Assembly (NCBI GenBank): GCA_964472195.1
Contig: CAYYJH010000022.1
Span: 1-33,657 of the forward strand
Source of the DNA: BS750m-G4 sp964472195
GTDB taxonomy: Bacteria; Bacteroidota; Ignavibacteria; Tepidaquicellales; Tepidaquicellaceae
Length of the DNA stretch: 33,657 nucleotides
Reading direction: 5' to 3'
Below, one piece after another: positions 16,564 to 25,930 of this stretch; the first letter of the stretch is position 1, and each line of letters begins with the position of its first letter. The position numbers and the translations under genes are program-made. The notes beneath the pieces are model-generated. The model was not told where the DNA came from. It made no database searches and was given only the letters and a program-made list of their open reading frames with translations.

Positions 16564-18927
16564 TTATAGCTTCACTCGCTTTAATCTCAGTGAGTTAGTT
16601 ATAACAGAAACCGAACTAAAACTCATTGCAGCAGCCGCTATTATTGGACTTAACAGCATACCAAAAACAGGATAAAGTACTCCTGCGGCAATCGGTACAC
16701 CAAGAGAGTTATAAATAAAAGCGAAAAACAAGTTTTGCTTAATGTTCTTCATAGTAGCACGGCTTATCTTCCTTGCCCTAATAATTCCTCTCAAGTCTCC
16801 TTTAACAAGAGTTACACCTGCACTTTCCATTGCAATATCAGTTCCCGTTCCCATCGCAATACCGACCTGTGCCTGTGCAAGTGCGGGAGCATCATTGATT
16901 CCATCCCCTGCCATCGCAACAATTCGGCTTTCGCTCTGCAGCTCTTTTACAACATCCGTTTTTTGATCGGGTAAAACTTCCGCTATAACTTTATCGATTC
17001 CAAGTTCGGACGCAACAGCCTCTGCGGTAATTTTGTTATCACCTGTCAACATAACGACCTTAATTCCTTCATCGTGGAGTTTCTGTATAGCTTCACGTGT
17101 ATTTTCTTTAATGGGATCAGCCACTACTACGATTCCAGCCAGCTTACTGTTCACCGCTGCAAACATTACTGTCTTCCCTTCTGAGCGTAATTCCCGAGCT
17201 TTTGCATCAAGCTGGTTTATATCAACTTTCAGGTCTTTCATCAGTGCAAGGTTTCCTAATGCAACAGGTACTCCATTAACTTTTCCCGTGATTCCTTTTC
17301 CAGTTACAGAATCAAAACTCTCTGCATTAGAAAGTTTTATGTTTTGCTCTTCGGCTCCCTGGACAATAGCAGAGGCAAGCGGGTGCTCACTTCCACGTTC
17401 AAGCGACGCTGCAATACTTAGCATTTCGTTTTTCTCAAACCCATCAGCTGCAATAACCGATACGAGCTTTGGCTTACCCATTGTAAGTGTACCCGTCTTG
17501 TCCACAACCAGTGTGTCAACCTTTCTCATAATTTCTATCGCCTCAGCATTTTTAAACAATACACCATAATTAGCCCCGCTGCCGGTTGACACCATAATCG
17601 ACATTGGTGTTGCAAGACCGAGAGCACACGGGCAGGCAATTATTAAAACAGCAACAGCATTAATTAAAGCATGTGTCATACGAGGCTCGGGTCCGAGTAA
17701 TGCCCATACGATGAATGTTATAACCGATATAGCAATAACAATAGGGACAAAATAACCGGCAACGATGTCGGTGAGTTTCTGTATAGGAGCACGGCTCCTT
17801 TGTGCTTCGCTCACCATAGCTACAATACGCGATAGCATAGTTTCAGAACCAACTTTTTCCGCTCTCATAATAAGTGAGCCTGTACCGTTTATCGTTGCCC
17901 CGATAACTGTATCACCGGATTCTTTCGTAACAGGAATAGGTTCACCCGTCACCATAGATTCATCAACAGAACTTATTCCTTCCTGGACTACACCATCAAC
18001 AGGGATTTTTTCTCCCGGGCGAACACGTAATTTATTACCTACCTGAACTTCATTTATTGGTATATCTTCTTCCCTACCGTTTTCCAAAATTAGCCTCGCA
18101 CTTTTCGCAGCTAATCCCAAAAGTTTCTTAATTGCAGTTCCTGTTTGACTCCTTGCACGTAATTCGATTACCTGGCCTAAAAGAATCAGAGTAACAATCA
18201 CTGCAGCAGCCTCAAAATAAACTCCTACTTCCCCAGCTTCGCCGCGAAATGAATCAGGAAATACTCCAGGAAGTAGAGCTGCTATTATACTGTAAATATA
18301 AGCAACACTAACACCGAGTCCTATAAGTGTAAACATATTAAGACTCATGTTGCGAACGGATTGATAAGCACGTACATAGAAGGGCCAGGCAGCCCAAATA
18401 CAAACAGGCGTAGCAAGAGCCATTTCTATAATAACTCGCCATCTTGGGGTAATAATCTGTGAAATTGATTCCTTTAGAATCATATCTCCCATAACTAACA
18501 AGAGCAAAGGAACGGTAAATACGGAAGCTAATATGAACCGGCGTTTCATGTAATCATATTCAGGATTTTCTTCTTCTTGCTCACCGGTAACCGCGCTGGG
18601 TTCTAATGCCATTCCACATTTTGGACAGGAACCCGGTTTTAACTGTCTGACCTCGGGATGCATCGGACATGTATATTCCATCTCACCAGATAGCGTTTTT
18701 ATAATTTTATCTTTTGATTTTTCTTCCTGAACATCTTTAACTGCATCAGTCTCGAGGTACTTGCCAGGATTTTCCTTAAATTCGTGTAAGCAGTGTTCAC
18801 TGCAAAAGAAAAACTCACTCCCTGAATGTTCATGCCGATATTTTGAGCTTTCCGAAACTTTCATACCACATACCGGGTCGAAAATTTCCAAGCTATTCTT
18901 TTTATCTGTATTAGATTTATTTTTCAT
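16564..18927 (-). CDS. copA: Cu(I)-exporting P1B-1 type ATPase
   Basis: 787 aa. The N-terminus carries a YHS domain (15-58, FDPVCGM and FFCSEHC) and a heavy-metal-binding CPMHPEV...CPKCGM module (85-110) in place of the usual HMA domains. Eight transmembrane helices follow. Motifs: C432-P-C434, D476-KTGT, H515-P and G674-DGIND. Ion-selecting residues Y739-N740 and M768-x2-S771-S772 fit Cu+ or Ag+ (P1B-1). It exports Cu(I) from the cytosol, where CusABC can carry it out. It is 86 bp downstream of cusA on the same strand. No Shine-Dalgarno is evident. Confidence 0.94.
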   Translation of the reverse strand: MKNKSNTDKKNSLEIFDPVCGMKVSESSKYRHEHSGSEFFFCSEHCLHEFKENPGKYLETDAVKDVQEEKSKDKIIKTLSGEMEYTCPMHPEVRQLKPGSCPKCGMALEPSAVTGEQEEENPEYDYMKRRFILASVFTVPLLLLVMGDMILKESISQIITPRWRVIIEMALATPVCIWAAWPFYVRAYQSVRNMSLNMFTLIGLGVSVAYIYSIIAALLPGVFPDSFRGEAGEVGVYFEAAAVIVTLILLGQVIELRARSQTGTAIKKLLGLAAKSARLILENGREEDIPINEVQVGNKLRVRPGEKIPVDGVVQEGISSVDESMVTGEPIPVTKESGDTVIGATINGTGSLIMRAEKVGSETMLSRIVAMVSEAQRSRAPIQKLTDIVAGYFVPIVIAISVITFIVWALLGPEPRMTHALINAVAVLIIACPCALGLATPMSIMVSTGSGANYGVLFKNAEAIEIMRKVDTLVVDKTGTLTMGKPKLVSVIAADGFEKNEMLSIAASLERGSEHPLASAIVQGAEEQNIKLSNAESFDSVTGKGITGKVNGVPVALGNLALMKDLKVDINQLDAKARELRSEGKTVMFAAVNSKLAGIVVVADPIKENTREAIQKLHDEGIKVVMLTGDNKITAEAVASELGIDKVIAEVLPDQKTDVVKELQSESRIVAMAGDGINDAPALAQAQVGIAMGTGTDIAMESAGVTLVKGDLRGIIRARKISRATMKNIKQNLFFAFIYNSLGVPIAAGVLYPVFGMLLSPIIAAAAMSFSSVSVITNSLRLKRVKL

Positions 18928-19013
18928 GATTTATAATTTTCATTAAATTTTAAACTTTTATATAGGTTATTCAACAAAATTTAGTTACCTGAAAAAGTTA
19001 AACATACCGATGA

Positions 19014-22000
19014 TTAATGCACTACGAATTTTGCCATATCGGATTTCTTTAATTTTCCTCTTTTCCTTAAATACTCTTTTATCATCACGAACAGAATAGG
19101 TATTACTATAAGCACAAAAATTGCAGACGAAATAACACCACCCAAAAGCGGGATAGCAAGCGGTTTCGCAAGATCAGCACCCGTACCCGTCGCCCACATG
19201 ATTGGTATTAATCCAAATGCTGTTGTTGCCACTGTCATCAGTTTTGGTCTCAAACGCAGGATTGCTCCGTCTTCGGCTGCTTGAATCAAATCTTCTTTTG
19301 TCAAATTACCATCTTTTTCTATTAATTTCTTATCCACTGCTTCATGAAGATATATCACCATAACAACACCAGTCTCAACTGCTATTCCATACAAAGCTAT
19401 AAATCCAACCCAGATAGCAACAGAAAAATTTATTCCCAATATTGACAAAAGATAAATCCCTCCAACAAGTGCAAACGGTACTGAGAGCATCACAAGTAAG
19501 GCTTCAACAAAATTCTTAAAAGTGAAATATAACATTATAAATATCACAACCATAACAATAGGAATAATTATGGTCAGTCTTTTTTTGGCACGGATCTGGT
19601 TTTCCCACTGCCCGCTCCATGTGTAAAAATAACCTGCGGGTATCATAGGTGCTATTTCTTTATCTAAAACTTCTCTGGCTTCTTCAACAAAACCACCCAT
19701 GTCCCTGCCTCTAACGTTCAAAAAAACAATCGACCTCAGCAATCCATTTTCTGATGATATCATCGGTGGTCCGGGATTTATTTTTATGTCTGCAACTTCT
19801 CCTAATGGGATTTGCATTCCGGAACTACCGTCTTGAAACGAAAAAATATTACCCGTCATACTTCCCATATTCACCGGCATACCTGAAGAAGAAGCCTTAA
19901 CATAAACTTTCTTTAATGCTTCTATATCAAATCTATAATCTTTTAAGTATCTCACTCTTATAGGAAATCTTCTTCGTCCATCAATTTTGGTCGTAATATT
20001 TTCACCGCCGATAGCAACTTCAATTAAATCGTTAATATCCTCAACTTTTAGACCATACCTGGCAATTGCATCTCTTTTTATATCTATGTCGATGTATGTT
20101 CCACCTTGAATTCTTTCAGCAAAGACATCAGCAGCTCCTGGTATTTTCTTAACCACATTTTCAGCAAATATTGCCAGCCTTTCCAGTGTATCCAAATTAT
20201 CTCCAAAAAATTTAATGCCAAGGTCAGTTCTCACACCTGTAGCGAGCATATTAATCCTGTTAATGATCGGTTGCGTCCATCCATTACTTACTCCCGGTAT
20301 TTTCATCTTCGAATTCAATTCTGAAACAATATCCTGTTTTGTAATTCCTTCCCGCCATTCGGATTTATCTTTTAGAATTATTATTGTTTCGATCATGCTT
20401 ACAGGAGCGGGATCTGTTGGCGTATCTGCCCGCCCAACTTTGCCAAGAACTTGCTCGACTTCTGGTAAACTCTTTATTATCTTATCCTGTACTTGCATTA
20501 TGCGTTTGGCTTCTGTAATTGAAACATTCGGAAATGTTGTCGGCATGAACAAAAGGCTTCCTTCGTCCAAAGGCGGCATAAACTCACTACCAGTGTTCAT
20601 TATCAAGGGTATCGTAATCAATAAAGCGGCTACATTAATTGTTATAGTTGTCTTTTTAAACCTCAGTGCAAGTTTTAAAACAGGCTTATATAATTTTTCA
20701 AAGAATTTCGTTATGGGATTATTTTCCTCTTTCCTGAATTTACCTCGCATGAGAAATATCATGAGAACGGGTACAAGAGTGATAGTTATTAAAGCTGAGC
20801 CCGCAATGGCAAACGTTTTTGTGAATGCTAGCGGGTGGAAAAGTTTTCCCTCCTGACCTTGAAGCATAAATACAGGTAGAAAAGATACAACGATTATCGC
20901 TTGTGAAAAGAATATTGCTCTTCCGACTTGTTTTGCAGACCTCGAAGCAATTTCTTTTATACTGAAAGATTTACCACTTTGTTGAGCAGTTGAAAAATTC
21001 CTGTAAGCGTTTTCTACCATCACAATTGCAGCATCTACAAGAACACCAATAGAAATTATCAAACCTCCAAGACTCATTATGTTAGATGAAATTCCGAATT
21101 GTTTCATCAAAATAAAAGAGATCAAGATAGCTACGGGAATTTGTAAAAGAACTTTTACAGCACTCTTGAAATGAAACAGAAATACAAGTATAACTAAGCC
21201 TACAATAATTGATTCCTGAATTATAGCATGCTCTAATGTGTTAATTGATTTGGAAATTAAGTCGCTTCTATCGTACGATGTTTTTACTGTTATTCCATCC
21301 GGTAATCCTTTTTCAAGTTCACTTAGTTTTTCTTTAACCCTGTCTATAACATGTTGGGCATTTTCTCCATACCTCATAACAACAATTCCACCAACAACCT
21401 CTCCTTCACCGTTGTAATCCATCAATCCTCGTCTAATATCAGCACCAATCTGAACAGTTCCAATATCTCTTATCCTGACAGGAGTTCCGCTGCTGGACGA
21501 CTTTAAAGTTATACTCTCAATATCCTCTACAGTATTAATGTATCCTAAACCTCTAACAAAATATTCCATATCAGAAGATTCAATATTTCGTCCGCCGACA
21601 TCCCTGTTACTTCTTTGAACTGTTTTTTTAACATCCGAAATAGACAAACCGTATGCGTTCATCCTGTTTGGGTCTAAATCTATCTGGTACTGTTTAATAA
21701 ATCCACCGACGGAGGCAATTTCTGCAACTCCCTCAACCGACTGCAACCCAAGCTTTAAATAAAAATCCTGAATTGCCCTTAATTCTCCAAGATCATATTT
21801 TTCACTATACAAATGATACCAGAAAACGTGCCCCACGCCCGTACCGTCCGGACCGAGAACGGGTATTACTCCTTCGGGCAATGTCCCTTGAATCTGGTTA
21901 AGTTTTTCGAGAACCCTGCTTCGAGCCCAATATATATCCACATCATCCTCAAATATAACATAAATAAAACTCATCCCGAACATTGATTGACTTCTTACAT

Positions 22001-22241
22001 CTTTAACTTTAGGAATTCCCTGGAGATTAGTAGTAAGTGGATATGTCACCTGATCTTCTATTACCTGCGGACTTCTTCCTTTCCATCCTGTCCATACTAT
22101 AACCTGATTATCTGAAAGGTCGGGTATTGCATCAACGGGGGTGTTCATCATAGAATAAATTCCATAGAGAATAATTCCGAGAAATAAAAGAAGTATTATA
22201 AACCTGTTATTTATAGAAAAGTCTATTATTTTTTCAATCAT
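19014..22241 (-). CDS. cusA: CusA-like heavy-metal RND efflux pump (Cu/Ag)
   Basis: 1075 aa HME-RND transporter with 12 transmembrane helices and two large periplasmic loops. Helix IV has D403 in GVLVDAAIVMVEN, the Cu/Ag-type signature. The three methionines of the E. coli CusA copper site (M573, M623, M672) have counterparts at M566 (LLFMPTT), M616 (PVSMIET) and M665 (RINMLATG), with the same 50 and 49 residue spacing. Compared with my memory of E. coli CusA there is a Met-rich insertion at about 783-810 (M788, M792, M795, M809). It forms a tripartite pump with the CusB- and CusC-like genes just upstream in the operon. Confidence 0.95.
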   Translation of the reverse strand: MIEKIIDFSINNRFIILLLFLGIILYGIYSMMNTPVDAIPDLSDNQVIVWTGWKGRSPQVIEDQVTYPLTTNLQGIPKVKDVRSQSMFGMSFIYVIFEDDVDIYWARSRVLEKLNQIQGTLPEGVIPVLGPDGTGVGHVFWYHLYSEKYDLGELRAIQDFYLKLGLQSVEGVAEIASVGGFIKQYQIDLDPNRMNAYGLSISDVKKTVQRSNRDVGGRNIESSDMEYFVRGLGYINTVEDIESITLKSSSSGTPVRIRDIGTVQIGADIRRGLMDYNGEGEVVGGIVVMRYGENAQHVIDRVKEKLSELEKGLPDGITVKTSYDRSDLISKSINTLEHAIIQESIIVGLVILVFLFHFKSAVKVLLQIPVAILISFILMKQFGISSNIMSLGGLIISIGVLVDAAIVMVENAYRNFSTAQQSGKSFSIKEIASRSAKQVGRAIFFSQAIIVVSFLPVFMLQGQEGKLFHPLAFTKTFAIAGSALITITLVPVLMIFLMRGKFRKEENNPITKFFEKLYKPVLKLALRFKKTTITINVAALLITIPLIMNTGSEFMPPLDEGSLLFMPTTFPNVSITEAKRIMQVQDKIIKSLPEVEQVLGKVGRADTPTDPAPVSMIETIIILKDKSEWREGITKQDIVSELNSKMKIPGVSNGWTQPIINRINMLATGVRTDLGIKFFGDNLDTLERLAIFAENVVKKIPGAADVFAERIQGGTYIDIDIKRDAIARYGLKVEDINDLIEVAIGGENITTKIDGRRRFPIRVRYLKDYRFDIEALKKVYVKASSSGMPVNMGSMTGNIFSFQDGSSGMQIPLGEVADIKINPGPPMISSENGLLRSIVFLNVRGRDMGGFVEEAREVLDKEIAPMIPAGYFYTWSGQWENQIRAKKRLTIIIPIVMVVIFIMLYFTFKNFVEALLVMLSVPFALVGGIYLLSILGINFSVAIWVGFIALYGIAVETGVVMVIYLHEAVDKKLIEKDGNLTKEDLIQAAEDGAILRLRPKLMTVATTAFGLIPIMWATGTGADLAKPLAIPLLGGVISSAIFVLIVIPILFVMIKEYLRKRGKLKKSDMAKFVVH

Positions 22242-22293
22242 TTTTTTTGATCAATTTATTTCAAAAATTTTGTTTGTGAAAAAAGAACGTTTC

Positions 22294-23634
22294 CTAATGT
22301 TTATGCTCCATATCTTTAAAAACGTCCTGGTCTTTATTAATCTTTGGCTCTTTATCGTTACCTTTATGCGTATCATGAACATGTTGAGTAGAGCCGCCCT
22401 TCCTGATCTGACTTTCACTGTCAATCAAGAAACCCGCGCTTGTAACAATTTCATCACCGATTTCTAATCCTGTTGTTATCAAATAATTTCCTTCTCTCTC
22501 GCCCCCAATTGTTACACTTCGGGGCTGGAAGACATTTTCGGATTTACGTATATAAACCAGGTCATCTTTCCCTGTTCTCAACACAGAATTCCTCGGGACA
22601 ACAATATAATTCGATGTATGGTCAGTTTTGATAATAGCCTTCACATACATTTCTGGTTTCATAATCAATCCTGGATTTGACGAAGTTATTCTGACTTCAA
22701 CTGTTCTTGTATCAGGATTTATGAAAGGATTTATATAATCAATCCTTCCGATTATTTCCCGATCACCATAACCGCTCAATTTAATAGTAACGCTTTGTCC
22801 TATACTTACGTCTTTCATCTCGTATTCATAAACATTTGCGATTATCCAAACAGAACCGAGATTAACAACCTCAAATAATGATGCGCCTTCTTTTACCCAG
22901 CTTCCTTCGTTAATAAACTTTTTAGTAACAACACCAGAATATTCCGCATAATAAGTAAGAGAGTTTCTTATTTTTCTTGTTTCCTCGAGGTGTTCAATCT
23001 GTCCATCAGTTATAAACCACAGTTTTAATCTTTCACGTGTCGCATCAAGAATGGATTCAGCACTTTCATATACTCGGGAGTAATTAGTGTACTTCAAATT
23101 CTTTAAATTGTCATAAGCAATCAAATATTCTTTCTGTGTTGCAACGAGTTCAGGGGAATATATCTCAAAAGCTCTTTGACCTTTTCTAACAAATTGCCCT
23201 TCATACCTTATATATTCCTTCATTATTTTTCCCCCAACAGGTGACGATATTTGTCCATAAGCATCATCCCTGACTTTTACGACTCCGTTAGCTTCGAGTG
23301 TGAAATCGAACGGCATATAATTTACATTCATAGTCTGTACATTTGCAAGTACCTGTTCCGAGGGCGATAATAGGATCTCTCCCATTTCTAAATTTACTTC
23401 GACATTATCATCTATCGTTTCACTGCCCGCTTTCAATACAAGCTCCATACTACAGATAGGGCAAACTCCAGGATGATCCTGTTGTATTTGCGGATGCATT
23501 GGACAGACATATAGTTCATCTTTATTATTATCTTCTGTAGTAGTAGATGGTTTATAGATATATTCATATCCTACGTATGACAAACCAACAATTACAATAA
23601 TTGATGTTAATATGATTATTACTTTCTTTTTCAT
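22294..23634 (-). CDS. cusB: CusB-like periplasmic adaptor with heavy-metal-binding module
   Basis: 446 aa membrane fusion protein. One N-terminal helix (4-26) is followed by a CPMHPQI...CPICSM metal-binding module (44-63), then barrel-sandwich hybrid and helical hairpin regions (about 95-250) and beta-barrel domains. The C-terminal 35 residues are rich in His and Lys (QHVHDTHKG and MEHKH). It links the CusA pump to the CusC channel and can deliver periplasmic Cu(I). The gene is 13 bp after cusC and 52 bp before cusA. The module has CSM where CGM is usual. Confidence 0.93.
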   Translation of the reverse strand: MKKKVIIILTSIIVIVGLSYVGYEYIYKPSTTTEDNNKDELYVCPMHPQIQQDHPGVCPICSMELVLKAGSETIDDNVEVNLEMGEILLSPSEQVLANVQTMNVNYMPFDFTLEANGVVKVRDDAYGQISSPVGGKIMKEYIRYEGQFVRKGQRAFEIYSPELVATQKEYLIAYDNLKNLKYTNYSRVYESAESILDATRERLKLWFITDGQIEHLEETRKIRNSLTYYAEYSGVVTKKFINEGSWVKEGASLFEVVNLGSVWIIANVYEYEMKDVSIGQSVTIKLSGYGDREIIGRIDYINPFINPDTRTVEVRITSSNPGLIMKPEMYVKAIIKTDHTSNYIVVPRNSVLRTGKDDLVYIRKSENVFQPRSVTIGGEREGNYLITTGLEIGDEIVTSAGFLIDSESQIRKGGSTQHVHDTHKGNDKEPKINKDQDVFKDMEHKH

Positions 23635-23647
23635 AATTATTTTATGA

Positions 23648-24913
23648 TTAATTTAATGTAAAAATTTGATTACCGATAATGAATTCAAGCTCACTCAACT
23701 GCTTAAGATACATAGTCTCCATTTCAACAAGCATAAGGTTAGCATCCCTTAAATCTCTATACGAGTCCAGCAAGTTTAAAAAGTCCTCCGAAGCTGATTC
23801 GTAAGATGCAAAGTTAGACAAAAATGTCTGATCGGTCTGAGGTATTAAGACTTCCTCAAGATATTTTATCTTCTCACGAGTATAGCTAATCTTGACTATA
23901 TAATTCTGAATATCTTTTGTCAAATACTGTTCGGTAGTTTCATACACAGCATTATATTTCTTATCAAGGATCATCTTCTCTTCGAGTTTTGATTTAATCC
24001 TCTTATTATTCCATGGCATAAAGGAAAGGTCAATACCAAAACCAAACATTAAAAAATTTCCAGCCGTCTCGGAAACGTGTCTGTAACCTGTTTTCAGAAT
24101 AAGGTCGGGGGTTTTTTCATACTCGGCTAAATTTTTCTCAATCCTGTTTATCTCAATCTTAACATCAATTAATCTATACACTGGATTATAACGCTTCATT
24201 TGGCTTATCAAATCAGTGGAATCTAGCTGAGGTGGTTGTATATGTCTGAGAAGATCAACGTTCCTCGTTTTAAAATTTTCTGGTAGACTATAATTCGAAA
24301 GAAGGCTTAGGTTGTTAATAAATATCTTTTTATTTTCTTCGAGTTTAATTAGTTCAAGTACAAGCTTTTGCAGTTCATTATTACTTTTGAGAATCTGGTA
24401 TTGCTTTCCCTTTCCAACTGCATAATTAATCTCCTGAGTTTTTATTATGTTTGATAGTATAGACTGAAACTCATCATTAAACTCTATCATCCTCTCATTT
24501 AAATAAAGATTAAAATAGTTTTCCTTGACCTGTTTAATTAGTTCTATCTGAACCTGTGACTTAGTAATATCCTGTTCTATTGCTTTTACATCGCCTATTA
24601 ATCCGCTTTCTTCGAGTTTACCGGGAAGTTTAAGCTTTTGAGCAAACATTGAAGTATATCTCGGTGAACTATTAAAATTCGTCGGTATCATATCGACGGT
24701 AAAATCAAATACAGGAGAAGGCTGTTTATTTACCTGTCCTGTTTTTGTTGACTCTGCAATCTTCTGGAACTCTATAGGATCCAATCTTGAATTATAATCC
24801 AGTGCTGATTCAATCAGATCGTTAAGACCTTTATTTGAATTCGTTGAATCTGAATAATTCTGAGCAAAAACTATATTTGTTGTAAATATTATTATAAAAA
24901 TTAAAAACTTCAT
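23648..24913 (-). CDS. cusC: CusC-like outer membrane efflux protein (TolC family)
   Basis: 421 aa. Signal peptide ending near FA (18) before QNYSDS; no lipobox Cys. The rest is helical with the two-repeat TolC pattern: LNDLIESALDYN near the start, long coiled-coil stretches about 110-210 and 315-410, and LTKDIQNYIVKISYTREKI in the second repeat. It forms the outer membrane channel of the CusABC-type pump. It is the first of the three efflux genes, 80 bp after the small Cys-rich gene. Confidence 0.9.
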   Translation of the reverse strand: MKFLIFIIIFTTNIVFAQNYSDSTNSNKGLNDLIESALDYNSRLDPIEFQKIAESTKTGQVNKQPSPVFDFTVDMIPTNFNSSPRYTSMFAQKLKLPGKLEESGLIGDVKAIEQDITKSQVQIELIKQVKENYFNLYLNERMIEFNDEFQSILSNIIKTQEINYAVGKGKQYQILKSNNELQKLVLELIKLEENKKIFINNLSLLSNYSLPENFKTRNVDLLRHIQPPQLDSTDLISQMKRYNPVYRLIDVKIEINRIEKNLAEYEKTPDLILKTGYRHVSETAGNFLMFGFGIDLSFMPWNNKRIKSKLEEKMILDKKYNAVYETTEQYLTKDIQNYIVKISYTREKIKYLEEVLIPQTDQTFLSNFASYESASEDFLNLLDSYRDLRDANLMLVEMETMYLKQLSELEFIIGNQIFTLN

Positions 24914-24937
24914 TTTTTTAAATTAGATTTAAAATTA

Positions 24938-24958
24938 AAAATCTTTAAAAAAGATTTT
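24938..24958 (-). terminator. Weak hairpin with T-rich tail before cusC
   Basis: AAAATCTTT at 24938-24946 pairs with AAAGATTTT at 24950-24958 around a three-base loop. On the minus strand T-rich sequence follows. With one G-C pair the stem is weak. It may attenuate transcription between the Cys-rich gene and cusC, or be chance in AT-rich DNA. Confidence 0.28.
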
Positions 24959-24993
24959 CGTGCTCTAAATATCGAATATAATAGAATGAAGTT

Positions 24994-25392
24994 TTAAATC
25001 AAGAGCGAAGAATATAAGATGGGAATTTCTTTTATGTAAAAATGATTGTCAGAAGTCGAATGAAGATAATGAACTGTCTTATTTTCTAATTTTAGTATTA
25101 CCGGGAAGTAATTAATAAAAGAAATGTTATTTAAATTGGTATTCTCTAAATTTTTAAAGTCAGAAGTATTTGAGTAATCCTTAACGAAAAACTCACAGCA
25201 AACGTCAGGCTCGGCTGAAATCCTGATGTCAGAAGTACTTTTTTCAAAATTAGCAATATCATGTTTGCAAGTACATTCATTTTCATCTTTCGGCATTTCA
25301 CAAAACGACATTGTTAGAGAGTAACTAACATTCGCTAAAAGAATCAAAAAAATCGAAATAAAGTATATGTGATTTTTAAAAGACTTTTTCAA
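24994..25392 (-). CDS. Small exported Cys-rich protein (copy A)
   Basis: 132 aa, unrecognised. Starts with TTG at 25392; an in-frame TGA two codons upstream excludes a longer form, and the next ATG would remove the signal peptide. Signal peptide about 1-25 (ending VSYS). Cysteines follow as SFCEM, NECTCKH and DVCCEF, then a Cys-free part and a hydrophobic end, IPILYSSLLI. Its architecture matches the 136-aa gene at 26550-26960. It lies between the HMA lipoprotein and cusC, so a periplasmic copper-binding role is inferred from context and Cys content only. Confidence 0.68.
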   Translation of the reverse strand: MKKSFKNHIYFISIFLILLANVSYSLTMSFCEMPKDENECTCKHDIANFEKSTSDIRISAEPDVCCEFFVKDYSNTSDFKNLENTNLNNISFINYFPVILKLENKTVHYLHSTSDNHFYIKEIPILYSSLLI

Positions 25393-25455
25393 AATTCAGT
25401 CATACAAATAAAATTAAACAAAAACATTTTCAAGTTATTTTCTTACTTTCTTTTA

Positions 25456-25863
25456 TTATTTTTTATCTTCAGGTTTTTTACAGCAGTCCAAAAGATTATT
25501 GTAAGCTTCTTTATTTTCTGGTTTGTCGTTTGCCTGGTATCCGGCAGCAGTAATCGCATCTTCAATTTTGCTGAGTTTAGTTTTCGAATTATCAAACTTA
25601 ACTTTAGCAATTTTATCATTCACAACGACGTTTACATAGTTAACACCTTCTACTTTGTTTACGGCTTTTTCTATAGTTGCTTTGCACGTGTTACATTGCA
25701 TGGTAGGTAAATTTATTTCTACGTACTCACCTTCAATAGCAGTTACATCCACTTTTTCATCGTCTTTTGAGGATGTTTTTTTATCATTCTTACTGCAACC
25801 AGCTAATATTAGTCCAAAAAACAGGACCAATGAGAATAAACTAATTAATTTTTGATTTTTCAT
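25456..25863 (-). CDS. HMA-domain lipoprotein, periplasmic metal binder
   Basis: 135 aa. Lipoprotein signal with C23 after LAG, a Lys/Asp-rich linker, then an HMA domain (about 47-112) with the complete M55-Q-C57-N-T-C60 site. The helix and strand pattern (KATIEKAVNKVEGV, KIEDAITAAGYQA) is MerP-like. A Cys pair (C127-C128) near the C-terminus may add a second metal site. Membrane-anchored HMA domains are thought to trap Cu(I) or Hg(II) in the periplasm; copper is favoured by the neighbours. It is 67 bp after the double-YHS gene, with a terminator-like hairpin between. Confidence 0.88.
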   Translation of the reverse strand: MKNQKLISLFSLVLFFGLILAGCSKNDKKTSSKDDEKVDVTAIEGEYVEINLPTMQCNTCKATIEKAVNKVEGVNYVNVVVNDKIAKVKFDNSKTKLSKIEDAITAAGYQANDKPENKEAYNNLLDCCKKPEDKK

Positions 25864-25893
25864 TTTCTTTATTAATTTTTGAATTTATAAAAT

Positions 25894-25919
25894 ACAGGGG
25901 TAAGCTATCTTACCCCTGT
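25894..25919 (-). terminator. Rho-independent terminator after the double-YHS gene
   Basis: ACAGGGGTAAG at 25894-25904 and CTTACCCCTGT at 25909-25919 form a perfect 11-bp stem with a four-base loop. On the minus strand it is followed by ATTTTATAA. It lies 12 bases after the stop of the double-YHS gene, so it fits termination or attenuation of that transcript. Confidence 0.75.
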
Positions 25920-25930
25920 TCTTAAAACAA

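Noticed and set aside
17033..17569. 178-aa plus-strand open frame opposite copA
   Set aside because: It is an antisense shadow of the conserved ATPase core, with Ser/Ile-rich low-complexity content and no recognisable motif.
20215..20856. 213-aa plus-strand open frame opposite cusA
   Set aside because: It lies wholly antisense to a well-conserved RND gene and has no family features.
19014..22241. Loss of a copper-site methionine in CusA
   Set aside because: A first comparison seemed to put Asn at the third Met, but counting residues shows M566, M616 and M665 at the same 50 and 49 spacing as E. coli M573, M623 and M672, so all three are kept.
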